64,000 nucleotides of DNA, taken from Sarocladium kiliense (Eukaryota; Ascomycota; Sordariomycetes; Hypocreales; Sarocladiaceae). Location: NCBI GenBank assembly GCA_030734395.1, contig JAUZTG010000041.1, forward strand, positions 186,001-250,000, read 5' to 3'. How positions within the stretch are numbered: the first letter of the stretch is position 1; every line of letters begins with the position of its first letter. The notes below the pieces were generated by a model. That model was given only the letters and a program-made list of their open reading frames with translations. It had not been told where the DNA came from and did no database searches. A program made the position numbers and the translations under genes. Positions 54,272-64,000 of this stretch are shown one piece after another.

Positions 54272-55224
54272 GGTTCTAGCTGATCAGACGCATATGGTGC
54301 GACTTTTCAAATTTAGTTTCAAAATCTATTTTGAATTACCTCTATTGTGTTTTAAGGCTGAGTATTAGATGAGTCATTCCTAATGAAGCTCCGGCTCCGC
54401 AACTAGGATGGCGTGATTGGAGATGAGTAAGGCGTCTTACAATACATATTCCTGCAAACCTGAATATTACTCTGTGTTCGTTCCTTGCCGCGAAAGTGAT
54501 AAAGTCTTTCGTTTGTCTACGCCATCCCGGGACCAACCTCTGAGGTTGCGACTTTATACGTCTCATGAGGTTATTGTCTCCTAGCGTCATTTGAAGTCCA
54601 TCATTCAGGCCCTAGCACCGCAATAATTAGGTTCTTGTCACTTATTTATGGGGCTCTGGTTTGGCGGCTGCTTGACATCGAATAAAAAGCGAAGGTTTCC
54701 GTAGATGGCATGCCTCAATCAGCATATTTGGAGGTGATCTCAAAGCCGCATCGTCCACGTTGTGTCTTCATCGATCTCGAAGAGCGCTCTTGTGATTTAG
54801 TGTCATATTTAATCTCTCACTACTCCTTAAGAACTCGTTACTTTTGTAATCCTACTGCGGTGAAGTATAATGTCACTTGTTCAGATCGAGGTTGTTGCTT
54901 TCTGGATGCATCAATGCGCTTCCTAGCTAATGATGTTCGCCAATCACTGCTTAAAAGACAATCTTGGGCCCCTTCAACCATTTGCCGCTCCGATATGCTT
55001 GCTTTTAATTCGGTGAGTAAGAAACAAGACTATTATTTGGGAAGTATTACACAACTCTGGAGACAGTTTTACCGCGGCAACAGTTCATTTGCTGGCTGGG
55101 ACCTAGTGCGAATAGCGCTTATGTTTACAACACGTCTTCTCGTGATAGTTATCTCAAAGTCACATGATCAGTTCTGGACTAGGAACTTGTACTCAGCGAT
55201 TAGTCCAACTATACGCATTGATCT
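54272..55224. other. AT-rich intergenic region
   Basis: About 950 bases, visibly more AT-rich than its surroundings from about 54300 to 55230. A 172-codon plus-strand ORF (54710-55228) has no recognised motif and unusual composition, so I do not call it a gene. Confidence 0.45.
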
Positions 55225-56458
55225 CTAAGTTGACGCTTCCAACTCAGGCCGCCAGCCTGCTCCTCTGACAATTACGTCCCAATAGCGTCTCATGAATTTG
55301 CCAAAGTCATCCACCACTTTCTGGACCTGCGCCGGCCGCGGAGGTCGTTCTTCGGAAAGCATGATCGTTTGGTGTAAGTCTATGAGTATCCCGACAAGCT
55401 CCTGGAAGCTATCTGGCGGCAATGTGGTAGCTTTGGCGATGCTGACAATCAGGTTTAACCGCTTTAGTAAGAAGGCTAGACACGGAAGCTGCTTTGCGCA
55501 TGCGCGAACACAAAGCTATAGTGCTCACTCCCATCACGATGGGTATGCAACTTCAAGTGTACCGCGGGATGGCCCTGAGAGCCTTCCTCGCCTTTCAAAC
55601 TAGTCGCCAAGTCGTGCATATCTCTGCAACGCCAAACGTTCACTAACGTATCGCCGAAGATCTCCTTGAGATCCTGCGGAAGATCCTGCACAACCTCCAC
55701 GTCCCGTTGGAAAGAGTACCGTTCATTTAGATGCGCGTCGCGACCTGAAGCAAGACGACAGTCGCGGCAAAGCGAACCAAAGCGATACCGACGTCTGAAG
55801 GTCAGGGGCCAGAGGACCAGCTCCTCTAATAGAAGAGTTAGAGTAGTGAGACGCTTCGCTTCGCGTAGTCCGAAGGCTTCCCCCCGTCGGGCTGATATGA
55901 ACTTCCATGTCATACCAAGGATGAAGGGAGATTCTCTCTACAGCTCCCAAGTTGGTCCATCTCAGCACAATATTCAGGTCCTCATAGTACTCGCGGATAT
56001 TCGACTCCCCCATTAGCACTGCCTTTAGTCGCACCGGAAACGAATTGACAGGTTCGTCCTGATCGAGAGGACCGATATAGTGACCCAACACCATGAAGTA
56101 CGAGTGCACATAGTTCCCCAATGAGCTCTCGTTCTCTTCCGTGGCAAAATATGTCTTGCAGCGGTGGTAGCGGTCATAGATTGCAACAGGAAGTCCCCTT
56201 TTGAACAGCTTGCGACCTAGCCGCCATAATGCGTATGCCTCCTTGTCGGGCGGCTGTGAGGTGTTTTTATCGAAATCGCGATGATACGGCATCCCTAAAT
56301 CTAACGTCATGCCGAACTGAACTTTGGGAGCGCCACGGCGCCGCCAGGTCGGGTGATGTCTGGATGAAGCTGCCATCTTGATGTAAGACACCACTCACCT
56401 GCTGGAAGAAGAGTTCCGGCTTCCCTAGGCAGTCAGTAACAACAAGAGCCAAGCTCAT
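55225..56458 (-). pseudogene. Hypothetical protein gene, apparently interrupted
   Basis: Protein-like sequence runs through three minus-strand frames. One frame runs from an ATG at 56458 (MSLALVVTDCLGKPE) to about 55880, with a GTGAGT donor at 56399 and a possible TTCAG acceptor near 56313. After EVHISPTG it continues well in a second frame (EAFGLREAKRLTTL onward) if one base of the C6 run at 55880-55885 is skipped. The last part (LPPDSFQELVGILIDLHQ onward, 55225-55422) lies in a third frame. No GT..AG pair I tried rescues the first shift without a stop. It may be a decaying gene, or an intact gene with homopolymer errors or missed introns. I recognise no family. Confidence 0.4.
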
Positions 56459-57590
56459 GAGAAAAAGCTTTCCCAAAGCTTCAAGTGAACGAGGTTTGGG
56501 GCATTTGCAACATGCCCCCGGTGTCTTATAAAGAAGGCATAGGAGTTTGGCGTCATAATCACGGACCCAAGACGACGGTGTTTCCGACAGCAGTAATTGA
56601 ACCTTGCGCGTGGTTCATGTCTAGGATGCTGCATTCATGATTCCTCCGAATGACAGAGGAGTTGACGAAAGCCAGGCAGGGCCAGTCACTTGACTTCATT
56701 CCGAATGGAGTGCTCTATCCATCGGTGTTGATGCCCGAAGGCGACTGTACGAACATCACAACCGAGACCAAGCTCAATGCGAACGATCATGACACCTCAA
56801 AGATTTGTACTACTGTCAATTCCACCATATAGATCCTCGTAACCCTCAACGCGAGCCCTCCTATTTCAGCCATGACAGCCAGCAATGCGTGACGCACATG
56901 AACCCGGGTCTCAGTCCATCACCGCCAATGTCTTAGATCAAAACCATCACAGCTGAAACCCGGTTCTTCGTGTTTCGAATTATCGTAAGCGATTCTTCTC
57001 GTGCGATAGCGATGTGGAACCCGTCCTCTAGCTCCACGACGGTCTCCCGAATCGGGTTTTCATCGAACCCACCTTTGACTCTTTTTTAGGCGCGACAAAA
57101 CACTCGGCAGAGCAGAGAATTCTCGGTTGCTCTCGTTGTTTTAGCTGTATCTGATAAAGTCACGATCAAGCCTCTGTATGTTCTGGAGTTGAAGTCCATC
57201 GTGTCGGCCCCTTGAGCGCAACTACTTCCGCAACTGCATAAGCAGACCCCCAAGTAAACAAACAACCCCTGGTCGGACTTATCAGTACATCTTGGTCTGC
57301 TCGCAGATCGTCTTTCCCCCGTTGACCTAGCGTCGTGCTATCATGGATTTCGCCCCTGGTTCCTAGATCCATCCTCCTCCGCAAGTGGACCTTCGCTCCG
57401 ACCTTTGGCTCCTTTTCGGTGAACTCGGGGGGGTTATGGATACGAAGAAGCCGCTTAGGCCATTGTGGCGATGCAGCTGTCGCGTGTGAAATTCTGACGT
57501 CGCTTCGGCTGACTTCTTCCTCTCTCATCTTCGGTCATTGTTGTCAGGAGTTCCAGGAGGTTGCGACGCCACTTAATTCAGTCCGTCAAG
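56459..57590. other. Intergenic region
   Basis: About 1.1 kb. It contains a short 60-codon ORF (56650-56832) without features and the promoter of the CE5 esterase. No supported gene. Confidence 0.5.
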
Positions 57591-58742
57591 ATGAAGCTCC
57601 CCAGGTCGTCCGCCGTTCTCACCTCGGCTGCTCTCCTCCCAGGCGCTGCCCTTGCGCAGCAGACGACAAACGAATGCTCGTCCGTACACATCTTCCTCGC
57701 CAAGGGTAACAACGAGCCTTATCCCGGACGTCAGGGCGCGCTCATCCCCGCGATTTGCGCTGGGGTTGAGGGTTGCGACTATGAGGACGTGCAATGGCAG
57801 AACATGCTCGAGGATGAGTACTGTGGTGCCGTGGAGGAGGGAGCGGCCAATGGAGCGGCGCAGATCAAGGCGTACAACAAGAAGTGCCCCGACACGAAGT
57901 TGGTCTTGAGCGGCTACAGCCAGGGAGGACATGTTATGGGCGACATCTTGGGAGGTGGAGGTGGTGTCTTCTTCCAAGACTGCGTTCAGCAGTCGAGCCC
58001 TGCCCTCGAGCGATCAAGCGACGCAGGCCAGATGAGTATGCGATTCCCAGACTCGGTAAAAGCTGTGCTTTACTAATTACTATCAGTCGTGGCCGCCATG
58101 ATCTTCGGTGACACGCGACACACCGCTGGTCAATCCTACAACTACCTGAACGGCTCCTCCAAGGACGGTCTTTTTCCCCGACCAGATGACCAACTTGCCG
58201 GCATGAACGAGTATGCCTCAGTCCTGCGCAACTGGTGCCCCGACACTGACCCGATCTGCGCCCAAGGCGACATTGTTGAGACACACCTAAACTACTTCGA
58301 TATTTACTCGGACGAGGCTGGCGCATGGGTGCGGGAAATGGTGGAGAAAGCATCCGATGGAGAGTCCACCTCCACTTCGAAGACAAGCTCTGCTTCTGCG
58401 ACGAGCTCCCAGGCCGAGGAGACGACGACCGAGGAGACGACGACCGAGGCTGAGACCACGTCCGAGACGACTGAGGCGGCTCAATCTACGACCACTGAGG
58501 GTGCTGACGCAGAGTCAACCTCGACCGATGTGGCTGGGACCGCCGAGAGCGGCACCGCCGATGCTTCATCTACCTCCGCGGAGCCAACCTCTTCCAACAG
58601 CGGAGAGTCCGGAGACAACGCTGATGAAACGACTTCATCTGGCTCAGCTGCCGAGACGGAGGACAATGACGATGGTGCTGGATCATTGGTGCCTTCATAT
58701 GGTCTGATCGCGCTGGGGATAGTTGTGATTATGGGGATGTAA
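57591..58742 (+). CDS. CE5 cutinase/acetylxylan-esterase-family protein, GPI-anchored
   Basis: Exons 57591-58035 and 58087-58742 with a 51-nt intron (GTATGC..TCAG) give 366 aa. In order: a signal peptide (MKLPRSSAVLTSAALLPGAALA); the CE5 fold with the nucleophile Ser in LVLSGYSQGGHVM; a FGDTRH strand; Asp in CAQGDIV and His in VETHLNYF. This is followed by a roughly 120-residue Ser/Thr/Glu-rich stalk and a hydrophobic C-terminus (SLVPSYGLIALGIVVIMGM) preceded by small residues, which together indicate a GPI anchor. The enzyme should hydrolyse esters such as cutin or acetylated xylan, but tethered at the cell surface or wall rather than freely secreted. The paired cysteines around the active site fit the family. 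Confidence 0.9.
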
Positions 58743-59500
58743 TGCTATGTTGACAAACGAAATGGAAGCTCGGCTATAATATGTGGTGGGATTAGCATAT
58801 AGACGTGACAACGCTTTAAAGTTTATAGATTTATGATTTTCTTCTTGCACCTAGGAGGCGGAACTGTAGGCTCTAGGATGGGTTGTGTTCGCTAGAGAAT
58901 GTGGTATGTATTACTTCACCTCCTTGATCTAAACGCTCACATCTCATCAGCACACATGCTTTCGAGAGCCCGATCGTGTTGAATATACTTTTACTATTTC
59001 CTACCCGAAGTCAAGACTCTTCATGCGCGTTGGTAGAACATTGAGATAGAAGTCGAAGCTGAGGTTGTCGTGTGCAAGGGTAGCCACTGATCATATCCTT
59101 CCACGCGCTAGTACGCCAGGCCTGAAGGGAAACCTGATCCCTACAGAGCAGAACTAATCGCTTTGTTTGTCTTTGGAAAGTTCCATACTTTGTCTTTCCT
59201 TTATCTACTTAATATGATCGTAGACTGTCACGGAAAGCCGGCAAAAAGTTACTACAAATATTTGAATGAGAGCAACGCTATTGATGAGCTTGTAGTGTTG
59301 CATTCCTTTATGCTACTGCAACTGACAGCTTCACGGATGTCCAGCCACCCAGCCTTTCTCCCGAAAGAGTTTCAGTGCTTCTTCATCATCTAGACAGTGG
59401 GCTCGGGACCTCAAGTCATGAAGCGGAGTGCTGTATGCATCCAAGGGCCATTTACGACAGAGCTACTGCTGATACAGTATTTCCTGCTTGAGTCGTTCTA
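58743..59500. other. Intergenic region
   Basis: About 760 bases between the CE5 gene and the regulator-like gene. A 76-codon ORF (59163-59393, +) has no recognisable feature. Confidence 0.5.
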
Positions 59501-60499
59501 TCAATAGCTCAGTTCCAGGACACTAGCCTCAGGAAGCATAAACTGAATGCCACATGGCGGCGGTGGATGTGAGCTCAGTATATCCTTCCTGGAGATATAC
59601 TTGTCCAACATGCTAACGACAAAGCTGTTTGTTCCGGGTGCGTGAGGGCCACCCCGGAGGCTAATCATTCTCAAAGCTCCATGAATATGTTGGGCTGCCA
59701 TGGCAATGTCGTGGTTCATAACCTGCCAACCAAGAAATCAGCGAATAATGCACCTTGCAACTATGGACCACAATGATCCTCACTTCGTCGGTAGCTAGTA
59801 TGAGCGCGATGGAGAGTGCGACATTATCTGGTGCAGCTTGTGCCGAGAGTGCTTTGCTGATGGCACCGAGGCAAGCCAGTTTATACCTGATTGCTGGCTG
59901 AAGATATTCCGTTCGCTGAAAGACGACGTTGAGGAAACGGGATGTGAGCAGGAACAACCCAGCCAACAAGGCCTCGTCAGCCAGTGCCAGCTGAACCCAG
60001 TAGGATTTCACATGCGCATCGTCTGCGGACATAAAAGCGCCACAGTGTAATCTCAGGTACGGAACGACACGCGTAACATCTTGGATACCTATGTGAGCTT
60101 ACTTCTCTGTCACAGAGGGTGCTTGTTAAAGAACACTGGGGCGTAAGGCCTACATTGGTCAAGCATGAAATCATCGTGTGATAAGAAGGGGCGTGTGGCG
60201 CTGGAAAATGGGTCCCTCCGGCCGGCCCCGAGAACTGAGAGCGGGCCCGGATAGTGTAGTCCATTGGTATGTGGCATGAGTTGTGACATGGATCGTGTCA
60301 TTGTCGAACAGGGTGATGGATGTATATCATCATTGACCGCCGCAGCCTGGTGCCTTGCTATACGGGCATTGCGAGTGCGTGCGTGTGTAGCCCGGGCAGC
60401 AGAAGAATACGCCTGGCGCTTCAATTGACTCGATCGAGTCTGGGACGGATGAGAGTAGTTGATGAAGTCCATTTCTGAACGGTCAATTAGTCCAAACAT
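59501..60499 (-). CDS. Fungal-specific transcription-factor-like protein lacking a zinc cluster
   Basis: Exons 60499-60154, 60088-59784 and 59722-59501 with introns of 65 and 61 nt give 290 aa. The N-terminal part (FINYSHPSQTRSSQLKRQ, then a basic AYSSAARATHARTRNAR) and LSVLGAGRRDPFSS, followed by LDQCIQDVTRVVPYLRLHCG, match the layout of a large fungal family annotated as fungal-specific transcription factor domain without Zn2Cys6. ALADEALLAGLFLLTSRFL and HIHGALRMISLRGG continue it. Family members are usually longer, so the stop at 59501 may be premature or a further exon missed. Role unknown. Neighbouring aldo-keto reductase is 358 bases upstream. Confidence 0.65.
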
Positions 60500-60857
60500 C
60501 CCAGGGAGACAGTAGCAGCAATACTCAACGGATTACCGGGCCCTCTACTTGTAGCCGGCAGCAACATTGCCGTCCCGTGGAAGCTTTGTCAGCTGTTGAT
60601 GCGGTGGCGGCACCCAACCTTTCCGTCTACCATCTCCGCCAAGCAGTACTCTTTCCAAACTAGGCATGGCTAAATTAGTGGAAGGCTAGGAGGTCTGTCT
60701 AGGGCCGGCGGCCACGGAGGAATCGACAAACGCGAGACTACACGCATTAGACTCCATGGTGATGGATAGACAGTGCTTGACTGGAGAACATTTGTATTAT
60801 AAATCAACAAAGTTTCCTGGTTTGAGTTGACCAGGTTCTATCAGGATCCGTCGCGCG
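60500..60857. other. Intergenic region
   Basis: About 360 bases between the start of the regulator-like gene and the end of the aldo-keto reductase gene. Nothing recognised. Confidence 0.5.
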
Positions 60858-62050
60858 CTACCAATGGTAGGCGATCTCCGCATCAGCCCGCTTGATCTGT
60901 TCGTAAACAGCATCGAGCGCCACCACCACATCTTCAGGAAGCGGACCCTGATCAATCATGTCAATGTTGCTCTCTAGCTGTGCAACGCTGGAAGCACCAA
61001 GAAGGATTGCATCCTTGTGTTCCCACTTAAGCGCGCTGTGGTATGCACACCAGCGCAGCGCAGCGGCGTGGCCGTTGATACCGTGCTCTGACGCCTTGGA
61101 CAACGCCGCCTCTGTCACAGCTTTGATGTCGTCTTGGAGATATCGTTCAGCGTAAAATTGACCCAGGAAGAGCTGTCAGAGTTCTCGAACGTCAGCACGC
61201 TTGAAGATCTTGGAGAGAGTAACTGCATTAGCAGCCGTGGTGTACTCACAGATGCATCATATCGGCCGCCAGGCTGTACTTTCTTGTGGTTCCCAGCGAA
61301 GAAACCGGCCGCGGCAGGACTAAAAAATGCTCAATTCATCAGTACTTCGACCTCAGAGTCCAGGATGTTTTTGCTCAAGGCAAAGGGACACTCACCTATA
61401 AGCGAAGTAAGCCATGTTGTACTTTCGGAGAGTGGGAATCAATTTCTCTTCCGCGCCCCTAACGATCAAATTGTACTGTCCTTGGTAGACAGAGGGTCTT
61501 TTCCACTGGTGAGAATCGCAAATTGCAACAATTTGGTCAACCTCTTCGACACTATAATTGGACAAGCCCCAGTGCTTGAATTTACCCTCCGAGTAGGCCT
61601 GGTTCAGTGCCTCGCAAGTCTCTTCGAAAGGAACGGTCCGGTCTGGCTGGTGAAGGTAAAGAATATTGATCTGCTTTACCTGTAGTCGTTCGAGAGAGAA
61701 ATCAATGTTTTGGAGAATATTTTCCCTCTTGTGATCTCCGGCGGTCGACGACTTGACTTTGGTATCCACTAGAAACCTATCACCAGCGTTGGCGGCTCCA
61801 AGTCGGGGCTCAGATGTTCCATGGGCATGGGGTGAGTAGATTTGGGCCGTGTCAATCTGTCGATGGCCGCGGGCATGAAAGGAGTCCAAAACATCTTTGA
61901 CTTGCTCGGCAGTATCGAAGCGGACTATAGGATCGAGAGTAGAATCACCGATCTTCACAGCGGCATTAGTAGGGGTCGAGCTAGCGAGACGGCCATGAAT
62001 GTTACATTCCCAGCTCCCAAAATGAGCTGAGGAGCTGTCCGCGGAGACAT
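60858..62050 (-). CDS. Aldo-keto reductase, AKR7 (aflatoxin aldehyde reductase)-like
   Basis: Four exons, 62050-62006, 61952-61396, 61319-61250 and 61172-60858, give 328 aa. The first intron (53 nt) has a TACTAAT branch site 13 nt before its AG and joins QLILGAG to NIGDSTLDPIVRFDT, which removes what looked like a frameshift. The AKR tetrad is Asp and Tyr in RQIDTAQIYS, Lys in LVDTKVKSS, and His in LYLHQPD. GKFKHWGLSNYSVEEVDQI and YQGQYNLIVRGAE are typical of AKR7, as is the AAALRWCAYHS stretch late in the protein. It reduces aldehydes, often dialdehydes or succinic semialdehyde, with NADPH in the cytosol. Substrate here unknown. Confidence 0.88.
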
Positions 62051-62585
62051 TGTGTAGTGGTGCTGAGTCTTGGTATCCGTTGATATAATGTAGCTTCAGT
62101 AATGCTTATCGTCGTGGTAAGAACAGCGACTCATATCTTGCAGAATTCATCAATATCCATAGACGTAAAACCGGGTTTTATACCTTTTAGGAAGGGTATT
62201 ACGCAACATGCAGTCCTGGAATATTGACAGATGGATTGGTAATGATGAAACTATCGCCAGGCTAGCCAAGCCGTACTGTTTCCCGATACAGAACCCTACG
62301 AGTCGCCTTGCGAATGTGACTTCGTTTGTACTCCTTCTAAATTAAGCTAGGCATTGTTGAGTTGCAGTGTCGGCATCCGAGATCGGGGCCTAGCTATCCA
62401 TGAGACCAGCTTATACTGTTGGAGGACAGTAACATAGTAGTTAACTGCAAGCTGAACAGGCAAACTGCATAAACGTAAAACCATTTAGAACGATTCCAAA
62501 TATACAATTAGAACTGCTCGTCGGTCGTCGCTATCGCTCCTGCGCACCATTACCATCACCTCACAACCAGGTGCCCCACGGCCTT
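62051..62585. other. Intergenic region
   Basis: About 535 bases between the aldo-keto reductase start and the end of the GH54 gene. No supported feature. Confidence 0.5.
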
Positions 62586-63779
62586 CTAGAGACACTGAGC
62601 ATAGTACGGGTTCTGTGTCTGACACGCATACGGCGAGGCGCACTTCGTTGGACCAGTGTAGCCCGAACCACCGCATTGACCCCAGTGACTTTGGGTTTCA
62701 CCTGTGGATGGAGGTGCAGTGGTAGAAGTTGGTGGCCGGGAACTGGTGGCACCTCCGCTACTGCCGCTGGTGCTGTATTTAGCAGCAACGATATCGGCCT
62801 GAACTTGGTTCTCGGCATCTTCTGAGGGATATCCCGAGGTCATAACTCCTTCGTAGAACGTTCCCTGAGCACCGTGACTGTTATCCCCACCGATACCAAG
62901 GATGATGGCCCCCTCCTTCTTCATGGGGTTGTATCCCGCTGGCCTCTGGCCATTATAGAACGTTGAGAGAGCGCCAGATGCCGCATTGCCGCCTCGCAAA
63001 GCCCACTTATTCGGTCCGCCCTTGAGAACAGCCGTCAGGAAGCGGTGGGATATAGAGGGATCTCCCGCATTGTTCTTGCTGTTGTAACCAGAAAAGAGAC
63101 CGTTCTCAAGATCAGCCATAATCCACGGGCCAGAGCCAGCACCAGTGCCCCAAACATTGCAATTGCCAAAGTAGATGGCCTCCATATGCGCATTACCTGT
63201 ATCGAGGCTACTTGTCTCGGCATTGCCGTAGTCGAAGCAGCAGCCTCCGTTATAATGGGTGCCGTCCAACACAGCGTACATGCCTTCCGGCTCGTCGTTC
63301 TTCGCGATACCTTCGCAGTTGTTGTTGCGATATCCCGTTCCTGGCGCAACAAAAACACCGTATGCCTTCTGCCCGTTCACATAGATCGGTGCGGCTTTTG
63401 CATCAGCTAGGTTGTCGTAGCCACCCGCGGCAGGGCCTTTGAAGCCACCCGGCGGTGCTTGCGTCAGATGATTCCCTTGTCCCGATTGATCGTAGATGAT
63501 ACTGATCACACAACTACTGCTCCCACAGAAGTTGTCCTGGGCCGCAGAGTTGGCAACCCCGCCAGCAGAGACGGGTGAAATGTTGACCGTGGAGCCATCG
63601 GCCCTCTTGACCTGATAAAGAGAGCCGGTGTAGGAACCGTAAAGAGCTCGAGTAGTGCTGTGAGCTGCCACGCAGGGGGTACCACCGGACTTGTAGATGT
63701 CACATGGCGCCGCTATCGCTAGCGAGCTCACGGCAAGGATGGACAGGTAATGCTTGAAGTTAGTGCCTGAGAACATCAT
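62586..63779 (-). CDS. GH54 alpha-L-arabinofuranosidase with C-terminal CBM1, secreted
   Basis: Single exon, 397 aa, from the ATG at 63779 (a second ATG follows directly). Signal peptide (MMFSGTNFKHYLSILAVSSL then AIA) precedes APCDIYKSGGTPCVAAHSTT, the conserved start of mature GH54 enzymes. The nucleophile Glu is in WIMADLENGLFSG and the acid/base Asp in GIGGDNSHGAQG, as in Aspergillus AbfB. The catalytic domain ends near AENQVQADIVAAKY. The usual arabinose-binding CBM42 is absent. Instead a Ser/Thr/Pro linker leads to a cellulose-binding CBM1 (HWGQCGGSGYTGPTKC, ending YYAQCL). It should release arabinose from arabinoxylan or pectin side chains close to cellulose. A TATAAAG element lies about 155 bases upstream. 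Confidence 0.93.
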   Translation of the reverse strand: MMFSGTNFKHYLSILAVSSLAIAAPCDIYKSGGTPCVAAHSTTRALYGSYTGSLYQVKRADGSTVNISPVSAGGVANSAAQDNFCGSSSCVISIIYDQSGQGNHLTQAPPGGFKGPAAGGYDNLADAKAAPIYVNGQKAYGVFVAPGTGYRNNNCEGIAKNDEPEGMYAVLDGTHYNGGCCFDYGNAETSSLDTGNAHMEAIYFGNCNVWGTGAGSGPWIMADLENGLFSGYNSKNNAGDPSISHRFLTAVLKGGPNKWALRGGNAASGALSTFYNGQRPAGYNPMKKEGAIILGIGGDNSHGAQGTFYEGVMTSGYPSEDAENQVQADIVAAKYSTSGSSGGATSSRPPTSTTAPPSTGETQSHWGQCGGSGYTGPTKCASPYACQTQNPYYAQCL

Positions 63780-63930
63780 GAAGCTCTTTGTTGACGATGG
63801 ATCTGTCAGAAGCGAATGAATCAATATAAATGACAAGTCCGAGGACCAATGAGGTCTCAGTAAATTCCAACTCAGAATTGTCGGCTGATGTTTGACATTC
63901 AGGTATGTCTTGAGTCGTATATCCCGGTGT

Positions 63931-63937
63931 CTTTATA
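63931..63937 (-). promoter_or_regulatory. TATA box of the GH54 gene
   Basis: TATAAAG on the minus strand, about 155 bases before the GH54 ATG. The rest of 63780-64000 is promoter sequence with no other feature seen. Confidence 0.5.
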
Positions 63938-64000
63938 TCCTTCATATTAGCACCACAAAGCTATCCTTCAGTCTGGAGCATCCCACTTGCAAGCGCAACA

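Noticed and set aside
54710..55228. 172-codon plus-strand ORF in AT-rich DNA
   Set aside because: No motif, composition unlike neighbouring genes, and most likely open by chance.
61953..62050. Apparent frameshift at the start of the aldo-keto reductase
   Set aside because: A 53-nt GT..AG intron (62005-61953) with a TACTAAT branch site joins the ATG exon to the main frame in phase and restores the conserved N-terminus.

Overview
This is a filamentous ascomycete (Pezizomycotina) chromosome segment. Introns are short (about 50-150 nt) with GT..AG ends and CTAAC/TACTAAT-like branch sites. Genes on both strands are separated by 0.3-2 kb. The content is typical: fungal Zn(II)2Cys6 regulators, CBM1-tailed secreted glycosidases, a fungal bZIP/DUF3425 protein, a cutinase-family esterase and an arylamine N-acetyltransferase. 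The protein set looks Sordariomycete-like, but I cannot name a species. I see no tRNA, rRNA, transposon or CRISPR.

Left part (1-12 kb) is conserved core: a 5'-truncated AAA ATPase, TFIIH subunit Tfb1, 2-oxoglutarate dehydrogenase E1 (Tfb1 and E1 are divergent) and the cytosolic Fe-S assembly WD40 protein Cia1. From 12 to 32 kb come single accessory genes: GH12 endoglucanase, ACC-synthase-like aminotransferase, phytanoyl-CoA dioxygenase-like protein, Pho89/PHO-4 phosphate permease with two GCACGTGGG promoter sites, bZIP/DUF3425, SDR, GNAT, B3/B4-domain protein, Dal5-type MFS permease and a GH30 glycosidase with CBM1.

33-54 kb is the most interesting block. It is a dense set of catabolic enzymes with two Zn2Cys6 activators: beta-lactamase-fold esterase, regulator 1, aryl-alcohol-type Zn alcohol dehydrogenase, ACMSD/6-methylsalicylate-decarboxylase-like amidohydrolase, Baeyer-Villiger monooxygenase, SDR, vanillin/salicylaldehyde-type aldehyde dehydrogenase, SMP-30 lactonase, regulator 2, salicylate-hydroxylase-type FAD monooxygenase and arylamine N-acyltransferase. 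Together these could carry a benzylic or hydroxyaromatic substrate through alcohol, aldehyde and acid to a decarboxylated or hydroxylated phenol. There is no polyketide or peptide synthase and no ring-cleavage dioxygenase in the window, so it reads as an upper catabolic or detoxification cluster rather than a biosynthetic one. Two of its divergent promoters are unusually rich in SYGGRG (CreA-type) hexamers, which fits carbon catabolite repression.

Right part (54-64 kb) holds a possibly broken hypothetical gene, a GPI-type CE5 cutinase-family esterase, a regulator-like protein lacking a zinc cluster, an AKR7-type aldo-keto reductase and a GH54 arabinofuranosidase whose usual CBM42 is replaced by a CBM1.

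Exon coordinates are my own, derived by matching splice signals to reading frame and family conservation. For every multi-exon model below except the uncertain gene at 55.2-56.5 kb, the summed exon length is a multiple of three.
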